Below are positions 8,721 to 17,089 of a DNA stretch of 64,000 nt, one piece after another. How positions within the stretch are numbered: position 1 is the first letter of the stretch; every line of letters begins with the position of its first letter. The DNA is from Alphaproteobacteria bacterium (GTDB lineage Bacteria; Pseudomonadota; Alphaproteobacteria; Rhodobacterales; Rhodobacteraceae). Where the stretch lies: NCBI GenBank assembly GCA_030429105.1, contig JAUIDE010000005.1, positions 25,148 through 89,147 of the forward strand, given 5' to 3'. The notes beneath the pieces are model-generated. The model had not been told where the DNA came from and searched no databases. It saw nothing but the letters and a program-made list of their open reading frames with translations. The translations under genes and the position numbers were made by a program.

Positions 8721-9667
8721 TTCGCGATCTCCCCGAGATTGACGCGGAAGAGGCGCATGACGAGGAGAACGAAGAGGATGCAGGTCGTGAGGAGCACGAA
8801 GGCGTAGGCGGCGCCGAGCGGCCAGTTCAGAGAGGTGTTGAACCGGTCGTAGATCACCTGCGTGAACCAGAGATTCGAAGGCCCGCCGAGAATCTGCGGC
8901 ATGGCGAGCGCGCCCACAGCGAGCATAAAGACCATCGTGCAGCCCGAGGCGATGCCCGCCTTCGCATGCGGCATCACCACCCGCCAATGGATGCGCCAAG
9001 TCGGCGCGCCGAGATCGCGCGCCGCCTCGATCTGGTTGCGGTCGAGGCTTTCGAGCGCATTGTAGAGCGGGAAGATCATCAGGAGGATGTAGGCGTAGGA
9101 GAGGCCGGCATAGAGCGCGATGTCGAGCCGTATGAAGTCTATCGGCTCGCTCAGGAGGCCCAAATCCATCAGCGTCGTGTTCACGACTCCCCCTGTCCCG
9201 AGGAGGATGCGGAAGGCGAAGGCGCGGAGAATCTCGTTCACCCAGAAGGGCAGGATGAGGCAGACCGCCATCAGCCGCGCCGTTCCGCCCCCGGCCTTCT
9301 GCGCCATGTAGTAGGTGACGGGATAGCAGATGCAGAAGTCGATGATCGTGACGAGGACGGCCGCGAGGATCGTCTTGAAGAAGACGTTGAGGTGCAGAAC
9401 GTTAGCCTTGAATTCAAAGCCGAGGATCGAAAGCGTCTCGGGCGAGCCCTTCGGGCCGAAGAGGAGATAGCGGTAGTTGTCCAGCGTATGCACATCCTCG
9501 GGCCCGCCGATCTTCCCGGGCGGGAGGTCATAGCGGAACGAAAAATCCGCCATGTAGGATACGGGCAGCAGGATCATCATCAGGATCCAGAACGCCGCCA
9601 GCAGGCTGAAGACGATGCCGACCGTAGCGCCGAGGCCGCCGAAGGTTGGCAGGCGGAGCCTATTCAC
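8717..9667 (-). CDS. potB: Polyamine ABC transporter permease (PotB/PotH type)
   Basis: A 316-residue permease with six helices. The N-terminal helix (GATVGIVFSLLAAFWILMMI) is followed by a long periplasmic segment, and the EAA loop reads IEAARDLGAPTWRIHWRVVMPHAKAG. The start is GTG at 9667, which overlaps the end of potA by 8 bases and opens VNRLRLPTF; a longer in-frame extension would lie inside potA and has no permease-like sequence. It pairs with PotC to form the channel. Confidence 0.88.
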   Translation of the reverse strand: MNRLRLPTFGGLGATVGIVFSLLAAFWILMMILLPVSYMADFSFRYDLPPGKIGGPEDVHTLDNYRYLLFGPKGSPETLSILGFEFKANVLHLNVFFKTILAAVLVTIIDFCICYPVTYYMAQKAGGGTARLMAVCLILPFWVNEILRAFAFRILLGTGGVVNTTLMDLGLLSEPIDFIRLDIALYAGLSYAYILLMIFPLYNALESLDRNQIEAARDLGAPTWRIHWRVVMPHAKAGIASGCTMVFMLAVGALAMPQILGGPSNLWFTQVIYDRFNTSLNWPLGAAYAFVLLTTCILFVLLVMRLFRVNLGEIAK

Positions 9668-10745
9668 TCGCCACCTCGCCTTCCGGCAGAACCACCCCGC
9701 GCTCTGCGTCGAAGGCGACAGGGAAGGCGGCGCCCGGCGCGGGCGGCGCGGCGCCCGCCGCCCCTCCAGAGCGGGTGACCACGAGAGGCTTCCCCTCTTG
9801 CCGCGCGAGGAAGGCATGCGTCGCATGGCCCTCGAACTCGGAGGAGAGGACGGGCGCGGAGATCGCGTTTTCCGCCGCTTCGCGCGGCTCCAGCGCCTCG
9901 GGCCGGACGAAGAGGATTGCTCTAGCGCCGGCTGAGAGACCGGGGCCGGCGCGCCCGCGCATCGGGCCGAACTCCGTTTCCACCCGCGCATAGCCGCCGG
10001 ATATCTCCGCCACCCGGCCGCGGAGCGCGTTGTTCTCGCCCACGAAGGAGGCGACGAAGGCGGTCTTCGGATCGCGGTAGATCGCCTCGCCGCTGCCGAC
10101 CTGCTGAATCTCGCCGTGGCTCATCACCGCCACCCGGTCGGACATCGTCAGCGCCTCGCCCTGGTCGTGCGTGATGTAGATGAAGGTGACGCCGACCTGC
10201 CGCTGGATCGCGCGCAGCTCTGTCCGCATGTGCTGCCGGAGCTTGAGGTCGAGCGCGGAGAGAGGCTCGTCGAGCAGCAGAACCTCGGGCTTCACGGCGA
10301 GCGCGCGGGCGATGGCGACGCGCTGCTTCTGCCCGCCGGAAAGCTCGCTCACCAGCTTGTCGCCCTGGCCCGAGAGCGCGATGAGCTCGAGCAGTTCATC
10401 GGCCCGTTTCCGCCGCTCCGCCTTGGGGACGCCGCGCACCTCCAGGCCGAAGGCGATGTTTTCCCACACCTTCATCAGGGGGAAGAGCGCGAGGTTCTGG
10501 AAAATGAGCGCGGTCGGCCGCTTGTTCGGGCCGACGCCAGCCATGTCCCGCCCGCCGATGAGAACGCGGCCCTCCGTCGGTTCCTGAAAGCCCGAGACGG
10601 CGCGGAGGATCGTCGTCTTCCCGCAGCCCGAGGGCCCGAGGAAGGAGAAGAATTCGCCCGCCCCGATCAGGAGGTCAGCGTTTTTCACTGCGGTGAAGTC
10701 GCCGAACCGGATGCTCACCCGGTCGAGCTGAACGTCTGCGCTCAT
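9660..10745 (-). CDS. potA: Polyamine ABC transporter ATP-binding protein
   Basis: A 361-residue ATPase. Walker A GPSGCGKT is near residue 39, the signature LSGGQKQRV near 137, Walker B VLLLDEPLSALD near 157, and the switch histidine in ITHDQGEAL. Residues after about 240 form the TOBE regulatory domain usual for spermidine/putrescine and iron transporters. It energises uptake by PotB and PotC. It lies 71 bases downstream of the binding-protein gene, behind a strong hairpin, and overlaps potB. Confidence 0.92.
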   Translation of the reverse strand: MSADVQLDRVSIRFGDFTAVKNADLLIGAGEFFSFLGPSGCGKTTILRAVSGFQEPTEGRVLIGGRDMAGVGPNKRPTALIFQNLALFPLMKVWENIAFGLEVRGVPKAERRKRADELLELIALSGQGDKLVSELSGGQKQRVAIARALAVKPEVLLLDEPLSALDLKLRQHMRTELRAIQRQVGVTFIYITHDQGEALTMSDRVAVMSHGEIQQVGSGEAIYRDPKTAFVASFVGENNALRGRVAEISGGYARVETEFGPMRGRAGPGLSAGARAILFVRPEALEPREAAENAISAPVLSSEFEGHATHAFLARQEGKPLVVTRSGGAAGAAPPAPGAAFPVAFDAERGVVLPEGEVASE

Positions 10746-10774
10746 CGAAAGGCCCCCGCCGCGCCGCGATGCTC

Positions 10775-10799
10775 GGGGGCCGGCTTCGCGCCGGCCCCC
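10775..10799 (-). promoter_or_regulatory. Intercistronic stem-loop between potD and potA
   Basis: A perfect 10-bp inverted repeat, GGGGGCCGGC (10775-10784) and GCCGGCCCCC (10790-10799), with a 5-base loop TTCGC. No T-run follows on the transcribed strand, so it is unlikely to be a full terminator. Hairpins between a binding-protein gene and the rest of an ABC operon often protect the upstream message and keep the binding protein in excess. Confidence 0.6.
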
Positions 10800-10816
10800 G
10801 CTCGGTCATGCGAAGG

Positions 10817-11944
10817 TCACGCCGCCTGGAAGCGGTCGACATACTCCGTGCGGACGCCGGCATACCATTCCGGCTCCCGCGGCCAGGCCCAGAGGTTGGA
10901 GAGAGCGTCCCCCGGATAGGCTTCGGCGAAGTTCTTCTTCGACACTTCGGTGAGGTGCGCGTCCGCGCCGATCACGCAGGAATTGTAGCCTGTCAGGTTC
11001 GCCGTCATGCCCCCGTTCTCCGGCCGGAAGGAGAATTCGAGGAAGGCGTAGATCTGGTCCATGTTCTCGGCGCCGACGGGGATGGCGAGGCCGTCGACCC
11101 AGGCCAGTGCGCCTTCCTTGGGCGCCTGATAGGTGACGGGGTCGCCCGCCGCCTTCATCGCGAGGATCGGGCCGTCCCATGTCTGCCCGATCACGACGCC
11201 CTCGTTGAGGAGGCCGGTCTTCTGCCCGTCCGCGTCGTTCCAGAACTTCTTCACATGACTCTTGCGGGCGATGGTCCAGTCCGTGACCTTCTGCCAGATC
11301 GGGCGCATCGCCTCCTCGGAGGCGTAGGCGGCCTTCATCGCGCCCGGCTCCAGCTCGCCTATCGTCTCCATGTAGAGACCGGCGCCGAGCATCATGGAAT
11401 GCGGGCGGCCCATCATCTTGCCCGCCATCGCGTCGGACCAGAGATCGCCGTAGGAGGGGACGCCGCCCTCGGGCGTCCACTGATCGGTGCGCCAGGCGAT
11501 GGCCTCCGTGCCCCAGAGCTGCGGCAGCCAGTGCGAGCCCGAGCCGCCGAAGTTCCATTCCTCCTCGCCGATCTTCACCAGCGCCGGGTTGAGCGCGGCG
11601 ACCGGCACGCGCGCCATGTCGAACGGTTGGAGAAGCTCCAGCGGCTCCCACTGGGGCGAGCGCATGTTGGTGGGCGAGACGAGGTCGAAGCCGCGACCGC
11701 GGCTCGTCCGCATGTTGTTGATGATCTCCTCGTTCGAGCCGATTGGGGTGTGGTTGATGGTGATCCCCGTCTCCGCCTTGAACGCGTCCTTGAACGCGTC
11801 GGGCAGATAGTCGGACCACATCATCACGTTGATCTCGCCCGAGGAGGCGTTGGCCTTGCGCACGAAGGCCGGCGCGGCGAGCGCCGCGGCCGCGGTTCCT
11901 AGGAACCGGCGGCGGGAGAGGGGAAGTTTCGCAGAAATCGTCAT
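10817..11944 (-). CDS. potD: Polyamine ABC transporter periplasmic binding protein
   Basis: A 375-residue extracytoplasmic solute-binding protein of the PotD/PotF family. It starts with a twin-arginine signal (SRRRFLGTAAAALAAPAFV, residues about 9-27). The mature part begins GEINVMMWSDYLPDAF, the classic opening lobe of PotD/F proteins, and is rich in tryptophan, tyrosine and acidic residues as polyamine binders are. ATG at 11944 is preferred because GGAG lies six bases before it; another ATG is four codons upstream. First gene of potDABC, so it captures polyamine in the periplasm. Exact ligand (putrescine, spermidine or other) is not readable. Confidence 0.9.
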   Translation of the reverse strand: MTISAKLPLSRRRFLGTAAAALAAPAFVRKANASSGEINVMMWSDYLPDAFKDAFKAETGITINHTPIGSNEEIINNMRTSRGRGFDLVSPTNMRSPQWEPLELLQPFDMARVPVAALNPALVKIGEEEWNFGGSGSHWLPQLWGTEAIAWRTDQWTPEGGVPSYGDLWSDAMAGKMMGRPHSMMLGAGLYMETIGELEPGAMKAAYASEEAMRPIWQKVTDWTIARKSHVKKFWNDADGQKTGLLNEGVVIGQTWDGPILAMKAAGDPVTYQAPKEGALAWVDGLAIPVGAENMDQIYAFLEFSFRPENGGMTANLTGYNSCVIGADAHLTEVSKKNFAEAYPGDALSNLWAWPREPEWYAGVRTEYVDRFQAA

Positions 11945-12148
11945 CGAACGCTCCATGTTGGCGGCTGCGCCCCGCTGACCGGGGCGCCCTCTTGTTCGCG
12001 GCGGCGCAGCCGGATAGGGCCGCTTGCGCCGCGCGACGTCGGGCGCAGGTTTCACCAGCGCGCAGCCCGTTGCAAGCTTTCGTTAACGCAGGATCGCGAC
12101 GTTTCTCTTGCACCGCGCCGCGCGCAGCGAGGCGCCGTCGCTATCGGC

Positions 12149-14164
12149 TCAGAGCAGCGCCTTCGCCGCCGCCGCCGCGGCTTCCGCCGTGATGCCGAAA
12201 TGCCTGTAGAGCTCGGGCGCCGGGCCGGAGGCGCCGAAGTCCTCCATGCCGATGAAGGCGGCCTTCCGCCCGTCCCCCCGCTCGCCGGCGAGCCAGCGGT
12301 CCCACCCGAAGCCCGTGGCTGCCTCGATGGCGACGCGGACGGGGCCGCGCGGCAGGACCCTGCGGCGATAGCCTTCATCCATCGACGCGAAGAGCTCCCA
12401 CGAGGGCATGGAGACGACACGCGCGCCGATCCCCTCCGCCTGGAGCGCGGCCCGCGCGGCCATCGCGATCTCGACCTCGGAGCCGGTGGCCATGAGGATG
12501 ACCTGCCGCTTGCCCTCCGCCTCCGCCAGCACATAGGCGCCCTGTTCGGAGAGGTTGCGGTTGGTGTGGTCCGTCCGCAGCGTCGGCAGGTTCTGCCGCG
12601 TCAGCGCCAGCACGCTCGGGCCCTTGCGTGTCAGCGCGATCTCCCATGCCTCAGCGGTCTCCACCGCGTCGGCGGGGCGGAGGACGCAGAAGCCCGGCGT
12701 CGCCCGAAGCATGGCGAGATGTTCGACCGGCTGGTGCGTCGGCCCGTCCTCGCCGAGGCCGATGCTGTCATGCGTCATCACGTAGATCACGCGCTGGCCC
12801 ATCAGCGCGGAGAGGCGCATGGCCCCGCGGGCGTAATCCGAAAAGACGAGGAAGGTGCCGCCATAGGGAACGACGCCGCCATGGAGCGCCATGCCGTTCA
12901 TCGCCGCCGCCATGCCGTGCTCGCGGATGCCGAAATAGACGTAGCGGCCGCCCGGGTTCTCGGCGGAAAAGACGCCGAGATCAGGCGTCAGCGTGTTGTT
13001 GGAGCCCGTGAGGTCCGCCGAGCCGCCGATCGTCTCCGGCATCACCGGGTTGACCGCGGCGAGGACGTTCTCGGAGGCCTTGCGCGTGGCGACGGAGGGG
13101 CGGGACTCGCTCGCCTCCTTCTTGAAGCGGCGGATGGCGCCGGCGAGCCGCTTCGGGGCGGCGCCGGAGACGACGCGATCGAACTCCTCGCGTCGACGGG
13201 GGGAGATTTTATCGAGGCGAGCCTCCCAGGCCTCCCGCGCCGCGGCGCCCTTGCGCCCGATCTCCGCCCATTCCGCGGCGATGTCCGCCGGTATCTCGAA
13301 GGGCCCCTCGCTCCAGCCATAGGCGGCGCGGGCGCCCGCGATCTCCGCCGCGCCGAGCGGGGAGCCGTGGGCCTTCGCGCTGTCCTGTTTCGTCGGCGCG
13401 CCGAGGCCGATGTGAGTCTTGCAGGCGATGAGCGTCGGCTGCGCCGAGCCCTTCGCCGCCTCAAGCGCCGCGCCGATGGCCGCCGGGTCGTGCCCGTCGA
13501 TCTCGATCACTTCCCAGCCCGAGGCGCGGAAGCGCGTGGGCTGGTCCGTCACGTCCGAGAGGGAGACGGCCCCATCGATGGAGATCCCGTTGTCGTCCCA
13601 GAGCACGATAAGCTTGCCGAGGGCGAGGCGCCCGGCGAGGCCTATCGCCTCCTGGCTCACGCCCTCCATCAGGCAGCCGTCCCCGGCTATGACGTAGGTG
13701 TGGTGATCGACGACCTGCTTGCCGAAGCGCGCGGCCATGGACCGCTCCGCCATCGCCATGCCGACCGCGGTGGCGAGGCCCTGGCCGAGCGGGCCCGTCG
13801 TCGTCTCGATCCCGGCGCCGTGGCCGAATTCGGGGTGCCCCGCCGTCCGCGCGCCAAGCTGGCGGAAGCGCTTCAGCTCATCGAGCGGGAAATCGGCGTG
13901 GCCAGTGAGGTGGAGAAGGCCGTAGAGCAGCATGGAGCCGTGGCCGGCGGAGAGCACGAACCGGTCCCGGTCGGGCCAGTGAGGGGCCGAGGCGTCGAAC
14001 TTCATGTGGTCGCGGAAGAGGACGGTCGCGACGTCCGCCATGCCCATCGGCATGCCGGGATGGCCGGAATTCGCCGCCTCCACCGCGTCCATGGCGAGAA
14101 CGCGGAGCGCGGCGGCGCGGCGCCAGTGGTCGGGATGGGCGGCGCGGAGGGCGGCGATGTCCAC
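12149..14164 (-). CDS. tkt: Transketolase
   Basis: A 671-residue thiamine-diphosphate enzyme of the pentose phosphate and Calvin pathways, transferring two-carbon ketol units. Standard length and motifs: [16 protein letters not shown] near residue 31, [15 protein letters not shown] near 124, the ThDP motif [13 protein letters not shown] near 162 leading to DDNGIS, and the transketolase signature [14 protein letters not shown] near 475. ThDP-ring stacking residues lie in [15 protein letters not shown]. It stands alone, downstream of the Mo-hydroxylase operon and upstream of potDABC on the same strand; there is no Calvin-cycle gene next to it, so it is probably the housekeeping copy. Confidence 0.95.
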   Translation of the reverse strand: MDIAALRAAHPDHWRRAAALRVLAMDAVEAANSGHPGMPMGMADVATVLFRDHMKFDASAPHWPDRDRFVLSAGHGSMLLYGLLHLTGHADFPLDELKRFRQLGARTAGHPEFGHGAGIETTTGPLGQGLATAVGMAMAERSMAARFGKQVVDHHTYVIAGDGCLMEGVSQEAIGLAGRLALGKLIVLWDDNGISIDGAVSLSDVTDQPTRFRASGWEVIEIDGHDPAAIGAALEAAKGSAQPTLIACKTHIGLGAPTKQDSAKAHGSPLGAAEIAGARAAYGWSEGPFEIPADIAAEWAEIGRKGAAAREAWEARLDKISPRRREEFDRVVSGAAPKRLAGAIRRFKKEASESRPSVATRKASENVLAAVNPVMPETIGGSADLTGSNNTLTPDLGVFSAENPGGRYVYFGIREHGMAAAMNGMALHGGVVPYGGTFLVFSDYARGAMRLSALMGQRVIYVMTHDSIGLGEDGPTHQPVEHLAMLRATPGFCVLRPADAVETAEAWEIALTRKGPSVLALTRQNLPTLRTDHTNRNLSEQGAYVLAEAEGKRQVILMATGSEVEIAMAARAALQAEGIGARVVSMPSWELFASMDEGYRRRVLPRGPVRVAIEAATGFGWDRWLAGERGDGRKAAFIGMEDFGASGPAPELYRHFGITAEAAAAAAKALL

Positions 14165-14242
14165 GGGGCGACTCTCTCATGTCCAGATCGGGTGACGGCT
14201 TATCGCGGAGCGCCGGGCGGCGGGTCAACCCCGCGCCCGGAT

Positions 14243-14818
14243 TCAGCCCGCTGGCGGCTGCTTCGGCGGGCCGCCGCCGACGCGGGGCAGGGGGCGGCCC
14301 CCGTCCGTCAGCGCGACGGCGAGGACGATCTCTCCCGCCCGCGGCGCGTCCGGCATGGAGACCGTGATCGCGTCGAAATGCGCGCGGGACCATGCGTCAT
14401 GCCGGTGCCCGAGCGGCACGTCGAAGCTCCGCCCTGGCCCGCCGCGCCCCTTGGCCGAGGGGATCAGCGCCGCGCCGCCGCCGATCAGCGCGCGGAGCGG
14501 CGCGCCGAGCTTCGGATGGAGAAGCGCGGCGGCGTGTTCCATCTCCCCGTCTTCGCCAACGAGAGCCGCCTTGCCGTAGCCCTCCACCGCCTCCGGCGCG
14601 CAGCCGAGGGTGGCGAGGGCGAGGCGGCCAAGCCTGTCGCCGAGGATCGCGCCCGTTTCGATCAGCTCCGAGAGATCCTCCACATAGCGCCCTGCGAAGG
14701 GGTTCGAGACGACGGCGAGCGCGACGGCGCGGCGGATCGGGCGGGGGAGGGGACGGGTGAGCTCCGCGAAGGTTTCTTCCACCAAAGTCAGCGTCTTGCG
14801 GATTTCGGGTTCAGGCAT
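14243..14818 (-). CDS. Amino acid synthesis (AA_synth, PF06684-like) family protein
   Basis: A 191-residue cytoplasmic protein resembling the poorly characterised AA_synth family: the segment RRAVALAVVSNPFAGRYVEDLSEL near residue 30 is its usual signature, and the ending with AVALTDGGRPLPRVGG is also typical. The start ATG at 14818 overlaps the UPF0280 stop by 8 bases (ATGCCTGA). It is the last of five overlapping genes encoding a molybdenum hydroxylase and a 6-hydroxynicotinate-reductase-like enzyme, so it probably acts in the same catabolic route. The biochemical function is unknown. Confidence 0.75.
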   Translation of the reverse strand: MPEPEIRKTLTLVEETFAELTRPLPRPIRRAVALAVVSNPFAGRYVEDLSELIETGAILGDRLGRLALATLGCAPEAVEGYGKAALVGEDGEMEHAAALLHPKLGAPLRALIGGGAALIPSAKGRGGPGRSFDVPLGHRHDAWSRAHFDAITVSMPDAPRAGEIVLAVALTDGGRPLPRVGGGPPKQPPAG

Positions 14819-15650
14819 GGGCGAGGCGCTCCTCGGGGTCAAGCATGAGGGTCTCGCCGCCGAGCGCGAGGAGGGCGCCGCGGATCAGCCCGTCGTCGCG
14901 CATCCGTCGCGCCTCCGCGAGCCCCGCGGCCAGCGCGGCGCGGGCTTCCGCGGAAGAGATCGGGCCGAGGCCGGTGACGACCAGCCTTTCTCCAAGGTCG
15001 CTGTCGGGCGCGAGGCTCCGCGCCGGGGCGCGAGCGATGGCGGGATGGCCGGGCAGGTCGACGGCGTTGCCGATCAGCGTCGCCGCCGCGTCCGCCGCCG
15101 CGGCGGTTTCCGCCAACACGGTTACGCTCTCCGCAATCCCGAGGCTGAAGCTCCTCCCGCCGCGGCCGGAGGTGGCTACACCGCCGAACCCGCCTCCGGC
15201 GGCAAGGCGGAAGCGTCCGATCTCCCGACCGTCCGGGGCGCGGATCGCGGTGTCGAACGTCTCGCCGGGCGCGAGATGCAGCGCGATGTCGCCGCCATTG
15301 TTGACATAGGCGCGGGCGAGCGGCCCGGCGCGGCGCATCGCCGAGAGCACGGTCTCCGCCACCGCGCCCGCCACCGCCGCCATCGGCGTGACGAAGGCGC
15401 GGGCGGCGTGCGGGCGCGTCGCCAACCACATGCGCCGCGCCGTTTCGCCTTCGGGGCGTTCGGCGGTCGGGCGGCGAAGGAGCGGCAGCTCCGCGCAGAG
15501 CTCTTCGAGGATCGTCGCGAAACGCGTCTCCGCCGCTTGGAGGGCGGCGGCGCGGCCCGGCCCGTCCGCCCCGATCACGAGGTCGATGGGCCCGTGCCGG
15601 AGCGAGAGCCGCCCGCCGGAGAGCGGGGCCGAGACGGGCCGCTCCCTCAC
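14811..15650 (-). CDS. UPF0280 family protein (ApbE-like fold)
   Basis: A 279-residue protein resembling UPF0280, a family related to the flavin transferase ApbE. Recognisable parts are the N-terminal GRLSLRHGPIDLVIGADG, the middle YVNNGGDIALHL near residue 115, and RSFSLGIAESVTVLA. It starts with GTG at 15650, overlapping the stop of the reductase gene (GTGA); the upstream part of this frame lies inside the reductase gene and is not coding. Given its relation to ApbE and the flavin- and Fe-S-dependent partners in the operon, a role in flavin attachment or cofactor maturation is possible but untested. Confidence 0.78.
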   Translation of the reverse strand: MRERPVSAPLSGGRLSLRHGPIDLVIGADGPGRAAALQAAETRFATILEELCAELPLLRRPTAERPEGETARRMWLATRPHAARAFVTPMAAVAGAVAETVLSAMRRAGPLARAYVNNGGDIALHLAPGETFDTAIRAPDGREIGRFRLAAGGGFGGVATSGRGGRSFSLGIAESVTVLAETAAAADAAATLIGNAVDLPGHPAIARAPARSLAPDSDLGERLVVTGLGPISSAEARAALAAGLAEARRMRDDGLIRGALLALGGETLMLDPEERLAHA

Positions 15651-17089
15651 CGTCCCCACCGGAAATTGCGCGCCGACCGCGGGTCCGGCGCCGCCGAAGC
15701 CTCGCGCCGCGCTCCGCCGATCACCTCCGCGAGCGGGCGGACCTGATCGGCATGGCCGCCGAGGGCGAGATAGTCCGACAGGCGGAGCGTGAACTCGATG
15801 GGCGCGACGAGCGCCGGCGTCGGCACATAGCCGAATGCGTTGTGCGGCGTCTCCGTCACGTCCGCCATCACGGTGATGCCGCCGCCGGGCCAGAGATAGG
15901 CCGGCGCCCCGCCGATGGTGACGTTGGAAAGCATGGCGCGCACGGCGCGCGTGAGCCCGACCGGGTTCTCCGTCACGCCCGAGCGGAGCGAGCCGCCGGC
16001 GCCTGCCATAAAGAGCGCGGATGTCAGCGCGGGCTCGCAATTCTCCCGCACCCGTTCGGCGGAGGCGACAAGGGCGGGCGGCAGGTCCTCCTCCTCCGGC
16101 TCCAGCGCCTCGTTGAGGCGGAAGAAGGCGGCGTCCTCCCCCGTGGTCGAGACCATGAAGAGCGTCATGCCCGGCCGCGCCTTCTTCGGGTCGGCGGGGC
16201 GGAGGATGGCGCGCGGGTCGGTCACGTCCGTCCCGCCCCAGCCGGCGCCGGGCTCCGCCACCTGGAAATAGCGGCCGGGGGTGGAGCGGCGGCCCTTCAC
16301 GCGGATGCCGGTCGGCTCCAGCCCGAGCATTCGCCCGGCCTGATGCTCGGAGAGGACGCCGGTGATGTGGTCGTCCACCACGATCACCTCGTCCGCATGG
16401 GGCGCCCATTGCTTCGCGAACATGCCGATGGCGGCGGAGCCGCAGCCGACGCGCATCAGCCGCTCCTCCTTCCCGTCGATCAGCGGCGCGCGACCGGCCT
16501 GCACGACCATCGTCGCGCCGCCCTCGACGGATAGCTCCACCGCCTCCCGATTGCAGAGCGCGAGAAGCGTGGCGCAAGTGACGCGCCCCTCAGCCTTTCC
16601 GCCCCCGGTCAGATGCTCAACCCCGCCGAGGGAGAGCATGCGCGAGCCGTATTCCGAGGTCGTGACATGGCCGACCGGCTCGCCCTCCGCGCGGACGATG
16701 GAGCGCTCTTCACCGATATGGCGGTCCGTGTCGATCTTCAGCTTCACGCCGCAATAGGAGAAGATGCCTTCGGTGACGACCGTCACCATGTCCACCCCCT
16801 CCACCTCCTCGGACACGATGAAGGGCGCGGGCTTGTAATCGGGATAGGTCGTGCCGGCGCCCACTGCCGTGAGGAAGGGCCTGCCGCGGACGATGCCGCC
16901 GTCCCAGGCGTCGCCAAGAAAGGGCACGGCGGGCGCGCCCGCCTCAATGGCGGTGAGCGGGTCGAGCCGCACCAGTTCGCCCCCGCAATTGGCGTAGCGG
17001 TCGCAGGCGCCCGCCCGGCCCTCGGCGATGTAGCAGAGCACTGGGCAGGCGTCGCAGCGGATCTTCCCGACCTCGGGCGCGTCGCTCAT
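15647..17089 (-). CDS. 6-hydroxynicotinate reductase-like iron-sulfur flavoprotein
   Basis: A 480-residue protein. The N-terminus holds a ferredoxin-like cysteine set, Cys12, Cys15, Cys19 and Cys29 ([21 protein letters not shown]), with Cys35 close by, followed by a long flavin-enzyme-like body. It resembles proteins annotated as 6-hydroxynicotinate reductase, known from Eubacterium barkeri, which reduces the hydroxylated pyridine ring to 1,4,5,6-tetrahydro-6-oxonicotinate with ferredoxin. Both ends overlap neighbours by 4 bases. Being next to a molybdenum hydroxylase, which could add the hydroxyl group, supports an N-heteroaromatic substrate, but it need not be nicotinate. Aerobic-looking neighbours make the electron donor an open question. 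Confidence 0.75.
   Translation of the reverse strand: MSDAPEVGKIRCDACPVLCYIAEGRAGACDRYANCGGELVRLDPLTAIEAGAPAVPFLGDAWDGGIVRGRPFLTAVGAGTTYPDYKPAPFIVSEEVEGVDMVTVVTEGIFSYCGVKLKIDTDRHIGEERSIVRAEGEPVGHVTTSEYGSRMLSLGGVEHLTGGGKAEGRVTCATLLALCNREAVELSVEGGATMVVQAGRAPLIDGKEERLMRVGCGSAAIGMFAKQWAPHADEVIVVDDHITGVLSEHQAGRMLGLEPTGIRVKGRRSTPGRYFQVAEPGAGWGGTDVTDPRAILRPADPKKARPGMTLFMVSTTGEDAAFFRLNEALEPEEEDLPPALVASAERVRENCEPALTSALFMAGAGGSLRSGVTENPVGLTRAVRAMLSNVTIGGAPAYLWPGGGITVMADVTETPHNAFGYVPTPALVAPIEFTLRLSDYLALGGHADQVRPLAEVIGGARREASAAPDPRSARNFRWGR

Noticed and set aside
12200..14848. 882-residue open frame on the plus strand
   Set aside because: Antisense to transketolase and the AA_synth gene, with biased composition and no recognisable motif.
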